A stretch of 64,000 nt of DNA from CAVXXB01 sp963765585 (lineage in GTDB: Bacteria > Calditrichota > Calditrichia > JAJRVZ01): assembly GCA_963765585.1 (NCBI GenBank), contig CAVXXB010000015.1, positions 286,072 through 350,071 on the forward strand. The letters are read 5' to 3'. Shown here piece after piece: positions 26,334-37,128 of the stretch. A program made the position numbers and the translations under genes. The notes below the pieces were generated by a model, which searched no databases, was not told the DNA's origin, and saw nothing but the letters and a program-made list of their open reading frames with translations. Positions within the stretch are counted from its first letter, which is position 1; each line of letters starts with the position of its first letter.

Positions 26334-27098
26334 TTATTTTGCCAATGTCTGCTGCAGATGTTTTGGTACCACATATCTTTCCAGCATCTCAAATAAAAAC
26401 TCGATTACAATTGCCAGAAGTGCGGCTGGGATGGCACCCTGTAAAATCATCATAGTATTATTTAATGCCAGACCGGTGACAATATATTCACCCAATCCTC
26501 CGGCACCGATAAAGGCCGCCAAAGTCGCTGTACCGATGTTTATAACTGCAGCGGTTTTGATTCCGGCCAAAATGTTAGGAATGGCCAATGGGAATTCAAT
26601 ATATCTCAAACGTTGATTTACGGTCATACCGATACCGGTGGCCACTTTTTTCAGATGCGGATCTATGGCAAATAATGCTGTTGCCGTGTTTCGTAATATG
26701 GGTAACAGTGCATAGAGAAATAATGCAATAATAGCCGGTATAACACCAATGCCAAACAAAGGTATCATGAATGCCAGTAAGGCAATCGACGGTATCGTTT
26801 GCAGTAATCCGGCAATGTACAATACCGGCTTTGCCAACGAACCAAACCAGTACACAATGATTCCCAATGGTATGGCAATGATCATTGCGGCCAGAAGTGA
26901 AATAAAAGTGATTTTCAGATGAGTCAGGGTTTTGGTCAGCATGTCTCTCCAGAAGACGGACCCTGAATCAGTTTGACCGGATTTTATCAATTGTTCTTGC
27001 TCAAGGAAAATACGTGCCACCTCTCCATGGGATTTTCCATCCAGAACCACCGCTGCATTCATGGCCTGCATTCTCTGTTCATTTATATGATCAGTCAA
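26334..27098 (-). CDS. Osmoprotectant (glycine betaine/choline-type) ABC permease, with SBP-like N-terminal tail
   Basis: 254 residues. Residues from about 50 form a ProW/OpuCB-type permease: helices near ITFISLLAAMIIAIPLGIIV and the EAA-like loop GIGMTVNQRLRYIEFPLAIPNILAGIKTA. The first about 35 residues (INEQRMQAMNAAVVLDGKSHGEVARIFLE) look like the C-terminal end of an OsmF-type binding protein, not like a permease start. The start would be a TTG overlapping the binding-protein stop by 8 bp. This suggests one SBP-permease fusion gene broken by an extra base near 27093-27100. Confidence 0.87.
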   Translation of the reverse strand: MTDHINEQRMQAMNAAVVLDGKSHGEVARIFLEQEQLIKSGQTDSGSVFWRDMLTKTLTHLKITFISLLAAMIIAIPLGIIVYWFGSLAKPVLYIAGLLQTIPSIALLAFMIPLFGIGVIPAIIALFLYALLPILRNTATALFAIDPHLKKVATGIGMTVNQRLRYIEFPLAIPNILAGIKTAAVINIGTATLAAFIGAGGLGEYIVTGLALNNTMMILQGAIPAALLAIVIEFLFEMLERYVVPKHLQQTLAK

Positions 27099-27816
27099 GA
27101 TCCCTCAGCAATTTTGCTGTGGTCATGGGCAAATCATTCCTGAAGAATGTAACTGCCTGATATTGCGGAAAAAATGATTTATCATCATCCAGAATTTTAA
27201 GATCATAGCGCGGGATCTCCCCATCGGTAGAATAGACATCCATGACATCGACTGACTGGTCGGCTATAGCCTGATAGGCCAGACCATGCTCAATACCGAC
27301 CGCAGATTGCGTCATATTATAATGTGCTGCCAAATTTTCCCAGCCATCCTGACGTTTTAAAAACTCATAGCTGAAGGCAAATTTGAGTTCCGGGAAATTT
27401 ACTAAATCAGAAATATTCTTCAGGTTTAATTTCTGCGCCATTTTCTGCCTCACGGCAATCGCATAGGTATTATTAAATCCATATGGCTCAGATATGTTAA
27501 GCCTGTATTTGGCGTGTAGACTATCCCGCAATTGCAGCCAGTTCATCTGACCCGATGAATGCAATATCTGTTCGGCAATCGTACCGGTGTATTCGGGATA
27601 CAGATCGATCTCTCCATTTTTCAGGGCTGAAAAACAAATTAACGTACCGCCCAGGTTGAATTTTCGATCCACAGTAATATCATTTTCTTCCAGATATTGC
27701 GCAAGGATTTCCGCCAGAAGGTATCCTTCGTTAAAGTGTTTTGCGCCGATCGTGACAGACTGAGCGGCAGAAACACCCGAAAGGAATATCAGGAATGCAA
27801 TAATTTTTATATTCAT
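27091..27816 (-). CDS. Osmoprotectant ABC substrate-binding protein (OsmF/OpuCC-like), truncated end
   Basis: 241 residues with signal peptide (NIKIIAFLIFLSGVSA-AQ). TIGAKHFNEGYLLAEILAQYLE and LKNGEIDLYPEYTGT are typical of quaternary-amine binding proteins. Family members are usually about 280-300 residues; the missing tail (about 40 residues) is found at the start of the next gene in the +1 frame. It captures compatible solutes such as betaine or choline in the periplasm; exact ligand unknown. Confidence 0.85.
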   Translation of the reverse strand: MNIKIIAFLIFLSGVSAAQSVTIGAKHFNEGYLLAEILAQYLEENDITVDRKFNLGGTLICFSALKNGEIDLYPEYTGTIAEQILHSSGQMNWLQLRDSLHAKYRLNISEPYGFNNTYAIAVRQKMAQKLNLKNISDLVNFPELKFAFSYEFLKRQDGWENLAAHYNMTQSAVGIEHGLAYQAIADQSVDVMDVYSTDGEIPRYDLKILDDDKSFFPQYQAVTFFRNDLPMTTAKLLRDLD

Positions 27817-27821
27817 TGGAA

Positions 27822-28547
27822 TTAGTTTATACCCTGTATAAATTTCCTGACAAAATCTGTTGCCGGTTTATTTTGAATATTTTCACTCGTATCATATTGT
27901 TCGATAATTCCACGATTAAGAATAATTATTTTTTGTGCCAGTTTGAATGCTTCCGTTACATCATGGGTTACCATAATTATTGTCCGGGGCTCGATCGACT
28001 GCAGATTAAGGACTTCCTCATGAATTTCATTGCGGGTCCCGGGATCGAGTGCGCCAAATGCCTCATCCAGTAAAAACACCGGCGGATTCATAATCATGGC
28101 CCGGCAGATGCCCACGCGCTGCTGCTCACCCCCCGATAACTGGTAGGGGTATTTATCCAGGTGAGATAGATCCAGACTGACAAATTTCATCAGATATTTT
28201 ATTCTGGCATCCGTCTTTTCAGGATCATGATGATTGATTTTTGGTAACAGGGCAATATTGTCATAAATTTTCAGATGTGGAAATAAACTGGTTCCCTGAA
28301 CGGAATATCCTATTCTTAATCTTAGTTTAGACAGCCGGGTATAGTCGATATTTTGTCCGAGAATCGTAACGGTTCCGTAATCCGGTTTTATCAGTCCGTT
28401 TATCATTTGCAGAAGAGTGGATTTGCCGCTTCCGCTTTGCCCCAATATTACAGTGATCTGATTCTCTTCGATCCCGGCGTTCAGATTATTAATAACAGGT
28501 TCGTTGGAATATGAATGGGTGATATTTTTGAATTTTACAGCAGTCAT
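27822..28547 (-). CDS. Osmoprotectant ABC transporter ATPase
   Basis: 241 residues from ATG 28547 (TAVKFKNITHSYS). Walker A GQSGSGKST, Q-loop YSVQGTSLFPHL, signature LSGGEQQRV, Walker B VFLLDEAFGALD and the switch His MVTHD are all present. It ends 5 bp before the binding-protein gene, so ATPase-SBP-permease form one minus-strand operon. The usual C-terminal CBS domains of OpuCA are absent. Two truncated copies of its 5' part lie at 32593-32868 and about 35582-35690. Confidence 0.92.
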   Translation of the reverse strand: MTAVKFKNITHSYSNEPVINNLNAGIEENQITVILGQSGSGKSTLLQMINGLIKPDYGTVTILGQNIDYTRLSKLRLRIGYSVQGTSLFPHLKIYDNIALLPKINHHDPEKTDARIKYLMKFVSLDLSHLDKYPYQLSGGEQQRVGICRAMIMNPPVFLLDEAFGALDPGTRNEIHEEVLNLQSIEPRTIIMVTHDVTEAFKLAQKIIILNRGIIEQYDTSENIQNKPATDFVRKFIQGIN

Positions 28548-28734
28548 TTCATCACGTTTTAAAATCCACAAGTATAAGGTAAAGAATTCCTGACACGAAA
28601 AAAACCGGTATCACACTTTCTCAAATTATATTACCAGGTAACAAGAACTAAATGTTCTAAGATAGATCGGATCAAGTCAATCAGATTTAGCTTGACAAGT
28701 TGCCAAATAATTTATAAAATTTATGCAAGTTATT

Positions 28735-28806
28735 CTCTGACTTCTCTGACTTCTCTGACTTCTCTGACTTCTCTGACTTCTCTGACTTCTCTGACTTCTC
28801 TGACTT
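28735..28806. repeat. Microsatellite, eight copies of CTCTGACTT
   Basis: A 9-bp unit is repeated 8 times without error in the divergent promoter region between the ABC operon and the TolB-like gene. A 4-copy version is in the duplicated region at 33057. The rest of 28548-28922 holds AT-rich promoter DNA. Confidence 0.95.
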
Positions 28807-28922
28807 TTATTTGGTTCAAAGTATTAACGGGCGTGAGTTAAAAAATCTGTAAAGAAAAACTGATTTGTCAATCAATACAAGTGATTAATTGCACAATATG
28901 TTTAACATTGCCGGAGGTCAAA

Positions 28923-29879
28923 ATGAAAACCTTGTACTGCCTCAGTTTAGCAGTTCTATGCATCATATTATTTAATTCATGCGGAAATAGTATCCTTGAT
29001 AACAATGATGAGCTGACGAGTGAGCGGATATTGTTTATCAAGCAGGATGGAACAATTACACAGATATGTTCAATTAAGCCGGATGGTACGGATATACAAA
29101 CCATCGCCAGTCATGATAATGCCGGTATTTTTCTGCGTGAAGGATATTACGAGGCAGTCTGGTCACCTGACAAAAAGTATATTGCTGTAACAGGTGGTCC
29201 TGCTGAATCGCTCGAATATACACCTATATGGTTGATGGATAATAATGGCAATTTAGTAAGACGACTTACTTGGAACGGACACTCTCCCAGTTGGAAAAGT
29301 AATGGAATTGAGATTATATTTGCCAGGCGCAGAGGATATGAGATACATATTCTTGATTACTATTCGTTGAATATAAATACCTTGGAGGAGAATGTAATCC
29401 TCATTGCTGATAACGTACTTTGGCTTGGTCCAGACTGGTCAGCAAATGGTGAGAATGTGATGTTTTCTGAAAGTTCACCAGATAAAGATTTAAAAGTGAC
29501 AGTTCTTCAACTCTCAAATAATGACTACCTCAGATTGGCAGAATCGGAATCAATGGATTTTGGAGCGCGGTGGTCTGGCGATGAATCAAAGATTGCATAC
29601 ATATCAGGTAGATATGGACCGGGTTATAAAATAATGCAAATGGAAAATGATGGTAGTAACAAGACGGTGATTGTAGATACGCTTGCGGGATACAACAATA
29701 TAGTTTGGTCACCGAATGATGATAAAATCACTTTTTCAAGACAGAAGAAACTTGAGCGCGAATATAAATATGCAGAGGGTTCTGATATTATTATGATGGA
29801 TATAGGTACTGGTGAGACGAAGCAATTAACTAATTTTGCCGCAGATTCTGTTCTTGTAACTGTTCAGGACTGGAAATAG
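28923..29879 (+). CDS. TolB-like beta-propeller lipoprotein
   Basis: 318 residues from ATG 28923 (CGGAGG just upstream). A lipobox is visible in LAVLCIILFNSCGN. At least four TolB/WD40-like (PD40) blades follow: AVWSPDKKYIAVTGG, DWSANGENVMFSES, RWSGDESKIAYISG and VWSPNDDKITFSRQ. It is predicted to be a lipid-anchored periplasmic or surface protein; partner unknown. It is read divergently from the ABC operon across the 9-bp satellite. Confidence 0.85.
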   Translation: MKTLYCLSLAVLCIILFNSCGNSILDNNDELTSERILFIKQDGTITQICSIKPDGTDIQTIASHDNAGIFLREGYYEAVWSPDKKYIAVTGGPAESLEYTPIWLMDNNGNLVRRLTWNGHSPSWKSNGIEIIFARRRGYEIHILDYYSLNINTLEENVILIADNVLWLGPDWSANGENVMFSESSPDKDLKVTVLQLSNNDYLRLAESESMDFGARWSGDESKIAYISGRYGPGYKIMQMENDGSNKTVIVDTLAGYNNIVWSPNDDKITFSRQKKLEREYKYAEGSDIIMMDIGTGETKQLTNFAADSVLVTVQDWK

Positions 29880-29926
29880 AGATGACCGGTTTAAATAAAG
29901 ATTATCATCATTTACGATAAAAGAAA

Positions 29927-29954
29927 GAAGCCGCTGGGTCTAAGCAGCGGCTTC
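29927..29954 (+). terminator. Terminator-like hairpin
   Basis: GAAGCCGCTG / CAGCGGCTTC is a perfect 10-bp stem with an 8-base loop, 50 bp after the TolB-like gene. The T run is weak. Nothing else is seen in 29880-30151 apart from the ribosome site of the next gene. Confidence 0.65.
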
Positions 29955-30151
29955 AGCTGCGCCCTGTTTTAATCTAATGCACTACCACGAGATGTAAACA
30001 CAGAGGCATGTGTGATTATAATAAGATTATGTCCAATTGTCAAGATCAACCCTCCTGACTGTGAAAATCAGTACCCTGCCGGATTCACATAACACCCTCT
30101 CTTCAGCCATAAAAATGATAATAGTTCTATAATATTGATAAGGAGATACTA

Positions 30152-32474
30152 ATGAGAGAGATACAACCAAAGATGCATGCACCCATAGTCATACTGGCGA
30201 CTACAGTATTATTTATAACTGTTTCAATTGTTCAGTCACAGACAACAACGGTCACGGATAAATTCGATAATGAGTTGCGAGTAAAAATCAATCCTGTAAC
30301 AAACTCCATTAAACGAATCTATGGAGTAAAGGCCCCAACTATGAGGTATGGAATCTCCGCTGAAAATATTAACTCTGGTAATATAGATGCTTTGGGAAAG
30401 AGTATTATTAAGGATTATGAGGATATTCTTGATATATCTTCAGCTGATCTAAAAGTTAGAAAAATTAGGGAAGGGAGGAAATCTAAATGGCATCTTGATT
30501 ACCGGCAATTTTACAAAAATGTTCCAGTTCGGGGATCGTTTGTTCATTATACAATACTGGGCGAGGGTGTTGTGAATACTATTTCTGCCAATATTCATCC
30601 AGAAATAGAATTGGAAGTGAACCCAACCATTTCTGCTGAGGATGCTATATCAGTTGCCGCAAAGGCATTTGAAACAGATACTACTGATACCATCATCGTC
30701 AGAGAAAAGCCGAGCCTTTATGTATTTCCCAAGACGGGAGAAGAATCGGCAACCTATTATTTGGTTTATGAGGTTGATATCTTATCCAATACGCCACACT
30801 TAAATATGCTATATTTTGTTGATGCACATTCGGGCGCCATTGTTGAGAAAATGAATAAACGAAGAGATGCAAATGAATATAACAATGATGGCACAGTTAG
30901 CCTAGGATACTGGGATCAAAATCCTACAGATACCCCAGCATCAAGCTATGACGAAGTTTCCGGCCTAACCGTCCGCGTATCTTACTCTGAATCTGTAATA
31001 GAAAGTGATAATACCGATAGCTATGGATACTATGACATGAATTGGTCGGGTTATTATCACCAGCATAAATTGGATGCGTATAAATATATGGGATTATCAA
31101 ACAGCTATGCATCAATAGAAAATGCGAATACAGCATCGCATATTTATTACTTCTATCCTACCGACGATTTTACTCATGACTGGACATGGACGGTTGATGA
31201 GACAAATGTCTTTTATCATATGAATGTGATTCATGACTATATCACGGATAGTCCTTTTGAATTTGATGATATGGATTATCAAATGGAAGCGGAGGTACAT
31301 GCCGGAAGTGGTATAAATGGGTTATCTGACGGTACTGATATTTGGTTCGGGACATATGGTGGTGAAGAATTGGGCAAGATCGAGTGATGTTATTTATCAT
31401 GAATACACCCATTGTATTGTTTATCAAATATATGGAAGCTGGATTGGCTATTCGTATACAAGTCAAGGATATGCAATGGATGAGGGCATTGCAGATTACT
31501 TTGCCGGAAGTTTAAACAATGAATCCAGAATTGGTGAGTATGTTGATCTACCGAGTTACCGAAACTTGGAAAATGACGACACAATGGATGATTATGATTA
31601 TTACACAATGAGTCGCAAGAAACACCATATATTAAATAGCACTATCATTTCAGGCTCTTTATGGGATATGCGTGAGTCGGCTACAATTGGCGCTGCTTTA
31701 GCAGACGAACTACTCTTTTTCGCCTTGCTACACGAACCAACGGAATTTGACGGACTGCTTGATGCTATATTGGAAGAGGATGACACTGATGCCGATCTAT
31801 CCAACGGTACACCTCATATTGATGCAATTCTCTATGCCTTCGATAATCATAAAATATATTCCGATGATCCGGATGTCCCACCGGCCGCACCACCTTTATC
31901 TATCAATACATCCGGTGATAACCCGGTCTTATCCTGGAATGAAGTATCCGATGATGTTGAGGAATATAAAGTATATCGGAAAGTTGTCGGTGTGGCTGAC
32001 TGGCACCTTAAGACAACCACCAGCAACTTAACCTGGACCGATACCGGAGTACTTTTAGAGTACCCATATATGACAGTCTACTATAGGGTGAAGGCTTATG
32101 ATTATGATGAGAACGCCTCAAATTGGTCCAATGAAGTAGTTTGTTACGGAGATGCAATGAACAAACCCTTAGCTGAGGGATTGAGTGAATCGGGTAATAT
32201 GGTTATTCCCAATGACTATAATCTTGGACATAATTATCCAAATCCATTCAATCCTGGCACGATGATTGAATTCGATTTGCCGGAAGATAATCATGTAAAC
32301 CTGGTTGTCTTCAACCTAAACGGGCAGAAAGTTGCCAACCTGGTTGATACATTTGTACCGGCAGGTACCTACAAGGTTAATTTTAATGCCGGCGATCTGC
32401 CAAGCGGAGTGTATTTTTATCAGATAACCGCAGGTGAATTTAGAGACATAAAACGCATGCTGCTGATAAAGTAA
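30152..32474 (+). pseudogene. Secreted zinc metalloprotease (M4/M36-like) with sorting domain, frameshifted
   Basis: The N-terminal frame (30152-31387) has a signal peptide, an FTP/PepSY-like propeptide (YRQFYKNVPVRGSFVHYTI, ISAEDAISVAAKAF) and the start of the catalytic domain. The second frame carries the zinc site HEYTH (in SSDVIYHEYTHCIVYQ) and its third ligand region DEGIADYFAG, a fibronectin-like domain (VLSWNEVSDDVEEYKVYRK), and the sorting signal LGHNYPNPFNPGT ending KRMLLIK. The shift lies between about 31340 and 31385; skipping one base, for example in the GGG near 31350, joins the halves before the zinc site. If real, the active enzyme is not made. Confidence 0.85.
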
Positions 32475-32690
32475 AAACGGCAGATAAATTAAGTCATGGC
32501 ATTTTGAACCGGTGCACGTGACAGGTAGGCTTCTTTGCGAATTGCAGAGGGGCTTTCTTTTTATGTGCCGTGTATTAAATTATAATATAAATTTACTTAA
32601 AATACAAACAGATACCCTGAACGGAATATCCGATTCCCAGGCGTAGTTTTGCCAACTGAGTGTAATCAATGGGCTTACCGAGTATTTTTA
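32462..32690. repeat. Long direct repeat, copy 1
   Basis: This 229-bp block is almost identical to 35460-35688, 2998 bp downstream. It covers the last codons of a sorting-domain gene (LLIK/LLIR), a terminator, and the truncated end of an antisense ABC ATPase fragment. Confidence 0.9.
32527..32563 (+). terminator. Terminator within direct repeat copy 1
   Basis: AGGCTTCTTTGC / GCAGAGGGGCTT pair with some G-T wobble around a GAATT loop, followed by TTCTTTTT. Confidence 0.7.
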
Positions 32691-32868
32691 CAACACCCGA
32701 ATCCGGTTGTATCAATCCGTTTATCATTTGCAGGAGAGTTGATTTGCCGCTTCCGCTCCGGCCCAGAATTACAGTGATCTGATTTTTACTGATTCCGGCG
32801 TTCAGATTATTAATAATGGGTTCATTAGTATATGAATGGATGATATTTTCAAAATTAACGGCAGCCAT
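32593..32868 (-). pseudogene. Truncated duplicate of the osmoprotectant ABC ATPase
   Basis: 91 residues collinear with the first about 90 of the ATPase at 28547: AAVNFENIIHSYTNEPIINN, Walker A GRSGSGKST, then GIGYSVQG before it ends CLYFK. The signature and Walker B motifs are missing. Upstream DNA also matches the parent promoter, including a shortened 9-bp satellite, so this is a segmental duplication and not a working gene. Confidence 0.9.
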
Positions 32869-33056
32869 ATTGTCCTGCTATAAAGTCAAAAATATTAAAG
32901 TAAGAAATTTCTGACATGAATAAAACCGGTATTACATAATCTCATATAATATTACTTTTTTGCATGACCGATATGATCAAATATCGAACTGTGCATATCA
33001 ATCAGATTTAGCTTGATAATTTGTCTAATAATTTGTAGTGTTTATTTCAATTTATT

Positions 33057-33092
33057 CTCTGACTTCTCTGACTTCTCTGACTTCTCTGACAT
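33057..33092. repeat. Microsatellite, four copies of CTCTGACTT
   Basis: This is a shorter copy of the 28735 array in the duplicated promoter region; the last unit is imperfect. Confidence 0.85.
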
Positions 33093-33392
33093 TTAATTAG
33101 ATCAGCGTATTTATGGATGTGAATTAAAAAATACTGTCATTACTGACGGATTTACCAAATTATGCAAGTGATCAGAGGCAATTATCTAACATTGTCGTAT
33201 TTTCTGTAAATCTTACATCGGCATTGAGCCTGATTTCTGTATTGTCATATTTCAGCTGTTGCTGTGAATTACATTATATCGTTTTCATTTGTGATTTAAT
33301 ACACATTGCTATTTTATTAGGCAAGCGCCACCTTATTAGAAAATTACTACACTCATTTTATATAGATCTGCCAAAACATCACGGAGTGAAGT

Positions 33393-35472
33393 ATGCCTTT
33401 TTGCAAATTAATAGCCGTAAGTACTCGATTATGGTTATATCAATAATTAGCCAAATTCAATCAAACAATGTAAAATCAGGAATCTTAAAATATGAATGTA
33501 CCATAGATCCTGAAGGCAATATAACGTCAGTAATTTATAATACAGATGAGATACTATCATCGGGTAACGACGACATATATTCTTCTGAACTCACAACTCG
33601 TGACTCATTATATACACTTACTATCCGTTGCGATGCCATGATGAGTTCGATCTGGATATTCCAGCCAATACCGGTTATGGATATATATTTAAATGACGAC
33701 AGTCTATGAATATCAGTTTGAAATTCGCGCAGGCACCTATGAATTCTTCACATATATCAGAATAGCAAAGCACCATTTCATCTACTTATACAGGAAAGAT
33801 ATCCATGTAGATTCAGATACGACTATTAATATTAATGTTAATGAAGCGAATGTTTTAACAGAATTTAAGTTCTATCGAGAAGACAACAGCATTTTAAGGA
33901 TTAATTCTTTTGGATTCCGTTATATTCTTGATCCAAGGACATTATTGGGGGTTGGGTATACGCATCATAATCTCGATTCAACAAGTTTCATCCTTGAGTA
34001 CAACGACTTGCCTGACTATTTTCATAATGAGCTGGCTTGTCAAAGGAAAGCAGGACTGGAACTTGGGTAATATTTACTTAATCAACAATTACCTTATTGA
34101 ATCGACAACAGATACTGTGATATCAAATGATCATCAAGACCTGGCTCACACTGATATTGTATACCACTTCCCGGATTCGATATGGCATAATGGCTCAGAG
34201 ATTCAAGTTGGTACCACTGCCCCCGCATACCACTACTATCCCAATGATCCTTTGTACCCGGTTCCCTTTCAATTTCGTGTCTATCAGGATACAAGTGCTG
34301 ATTTTTCACTGGATCAGTCGCGGTTTTCTCAAACTGTAAATGCCACCAGAGCCTGGGGTACAGAGATAAAGACATCCGAAATGCGAATAAGTGGTGATAA
34401 AGTGTATGGTTATATTTCACCATATGAGTATGAAGAGCCCGTCATATTATCTGAAAGCCGGTCACTCGATCTTGGTGTCAGCCCGACCTATTGGGCAGGA
34501 CGATTTAATAATAGTGTGGATTCGATAAAAGTAGGACTTGTTTTTGGATATCGAAAAACACAACAGTTGTTTTTATCTATGACAAATGATGTCATAAACC
34601 AACCTTATACTGTTTTATCACTAAATAGTAATGACAATACTATTGATTTTACCAAACTGATAAATCCTATCGATAAAGATGAAGTAGCATTTTATGGGTA
34701 TCCTAAAACCGATCTAATATTTCCATCAGCGGGTAGTCAGCAATATGTAATGAGATTTATGAACTTGCATAGCGAAGTGGCAAAGAATCCAGCCAATTCT
34801 GTGGCTTATATTTCATTCGATCTGAGCAAGGCAGATATGAATCCGCCATATATTAGAAGTTTTCAGATAATGTCTGATCAAAAGATAACCAACAAACTGG
34901 AGAGTGGTAAGAACAACATCATTCGTGTGATTGCCAAAGATGACATTATGCTTTCTGAAGTACAGATGTCATACTCTAAGTACAATGATTCAACATGGGT
35001 TGACCTGACTGGTGAATATACACCGCCTTATCATACTTTTACATTACCTGAAATTGAGGATGGATACTATAGTCTTAAGACCTATTTGGCAGACTCTTCA
35101 CAAAACTGGATTGAAAACGTAATGGAACCGGCTTTTCATGCCGGCAAAGTATCAATCATTGAATCTGGTGATGATCCCCAACATCCGGCAGGAATTTACC
35201 TATCCGAAGGATATCCCAACCCGTTTAATTCGACAGTTAGTTTGGATTACTTTCTTCCGAAAGAATTCTCAGGCTCAACGGATATATCTGTTTATGATAT
35301 TCTTGGAAGAAAGGTGTGTTCATTGATAAGCAGTCGACAAGGACCCGGCAGACACAAGGCACACTGGCACGCTGTCGACGAACAAGGAAATCCTGTTTCA
35401 TCGGGCATGTATTTCATTAGAATGAAAGGAGGTGAGAATCAAATTCTTAGAAAAGTATTGCTGATAAGATAA
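33393..35472 (+). pseudogene. Secreted sorting-domain protein, several frameshifts
   Basis: The best start is ATG 33393, preceded by GGAGTGAAG, giving a signal-like PFCKLIAVST that continues in another frame as IMVISIISQIQS. Further shifts lie near 33700 (DIYLNDDS then YEYQFEIRAGTYEFF) and near 34040 (YFHNELACQ then KQDWNLGNIYLI). From 34050 the frame is open to the end and shows a beta-rich domain, then the sorting signal LSEGYPNPFNSTV and an ending ILRKVLLIR. No catalytic motif is seen. At least three shifts in 2 kb argue for decay. Its upstream region is a duplicate of the TolB-like gene promoter region. Confidence 0.7.
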
Positions 35473-35688
35473 AAACGGCAGATAAATTAAGTCATGGCAT
35501 TTTGAACCGGTGCACGTGACTGGTAGGCCTCTTTGCGAATTGCAGAGGGGCTTTCTTTTTATCTGCCGTGTATTAAATTATAATATAAATTTACTTAAAA
35601 TACAAACAGATACCCTGAACGGAATATCCGATTCCCAATCGTAGTTTTGATAACTGAGTGTAATCCATAGACCAACCGGGGATTTTTG
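35460..35688. repeat. Long direct repeat, copy 2, with ABC ATPase remnant
   Basis: It is nearly identical to 32462-32690. After the terminator it carries about 100 bp of antisense ATPase sequence (matching the QLAKLRLGIGYSVQG region) that breaks off near 35690, before egtB. Confidence 0.9.
35525..35560 (+). terminator. Terminator within direct repeat copy 2
   Basis: AGGCCTCTTTGC-GAATT-GCAGAGGGGCTT is followed by TCTTTTT. Confidence 0.75.
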
Positions 35689-35790
35689 AGAAACCGGCAT
35701 ATTGAATATAAACGACTTACGGTTTCATGTTTTACGCTAAATTTTTACCCTCACAATGTGACCCATAAATCGTATGTTAGGAATTCCTAA

Positions 35791-37128
35791 ATGAAAAAAA
35801 CCGATAAGACACAAATTCTGAATGATTTTGACCAGGTCAGAAATCAGACACTGGCGATTGTCAATCCACTTGAGATAGAAGATTATGTGATTCAAACGGA
35901 TTTTTTTATGAGCCCGCCACGATGGCATCTGGGCCATGTTTCGTGGTTTTATGACCAGCTGCTTCGTCAGCATAATAAAAACTACAAACCCTATTCCAAA
36001 AATTATGATCACTATCTTAATTCCTATTATCACACTTTCGGAGAACCCTTTGATAAGGGTCGGCGGGGTACAATCTCGCGGCCAACAGTGGCAGAAACAA
36101 AACAATACTTTAATTGGATTAATCAACAGGTAAAAGATTTTTTCACGCGCTTACCATCTATCGATGATAATCTTGCCTATCTGTTTTATATGGCATTCAA
36201 TCACGAATATCAGCACCAGGAACTGATGATCTACGACCTGCAGCATCTCCTGCAGGATCAATATATCCCGGAAAAAGTGAATCCTGTCACCAACTTCGAG
36301 CCGGAGCTTATAGCTCATTAACCGAGACAATGATAAAAATTCCGGGTGGACATATTTGAGATGGGATTTGATCCGAAAAATGATGATGTTCCGTTTTATT
36401 ATGATATAGAAGCCCCGAACATAAAACATATCTGAATGATTATGAGATCGATGCTATTCCGGTAACCAATGGAGATTTCATGGATTTTATCGCCGATGGT
36501 GGCTATGAGGACTTCCGTTTCTGGCTCTCAGATGGTTGGGAAACGGTCCGCAAAGAAGGATGGCAGGCCCCGCTTTACTGGCAGAAAGATGAGGATGGCA
36601 TCTGGACCAAATCTGATTTTCGCGGCATGTGTTAAAATTAAAGATATCCGCAATGAGCCGGTGATCCATGTTTCCTATTATGAAGCCTGGGCATTTGCCC
36701 GCTGGGCTGGAAAGCGATTACCCACTGAGGCAGAATGGGAAAAAGCAGCTGCATGGGATGAAGATAACAATACGAACAGATTATATCCCTGGGGTAATCA
36801 AAAGCCAGATGATGAAACTGCCAATCTGCTGGAATCAAATTTGTGGAAACCGGCCCCGGTGGGATCGTTTGAAAAGGGAAAAAGTTACTACGGTTGTTAT
36901 CAGATGGTGAGTGATATGTGGGAGTGGACCAGCTCGGAATTTATGCCATACCCCGGATTTAAATCGGGATTCGCCGAGTATAATGACAAATGGTTTGGCA
37001 ATCAGAAAGTCCTTCGCGGCGGGTCATTTGCCACCTCCCGGGAACAGGCCCGAAATACCTATCGTAATTTTTTCAGATGTCCCGAACGCTGGATGATTGC
37101 CGGTTTTCGCTGTGCCAAAGATGTTTAA
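35791..37128 (+). pseudogene. egtB: Ergothioneine synthase EgtB-like, multiply frameshifted
   Basis: The N-terminal DinB-like domain is intact to 36321, with iron ligands in WHLGHVSWFYDQLL and NHEYQHQELMIYDLQH. The C-terminal FGE-sulfatase domain is recognisable (GGYEDFRFWLSDGW, GKRLPTEAEWEKAAAWD, VSDMWEWTSSEF, KVLRGGSFATS, AGFRCAKDV) but spread over three frames. Breaks lie near 36315, 36352, 36410 and 36630. EgtB joins hercynine and a thiol using oxygen and iron. The gene converges with egtD and overlaps it by 4 bp. With at least four shifts it is unlikely to be functional as read. Confidence 0.85.

Noticed and set aside
28735..28806. Short CRISPR or coding repeat
   Set aside because: A 9-bp unit with no spacers is a simple microsatellite.
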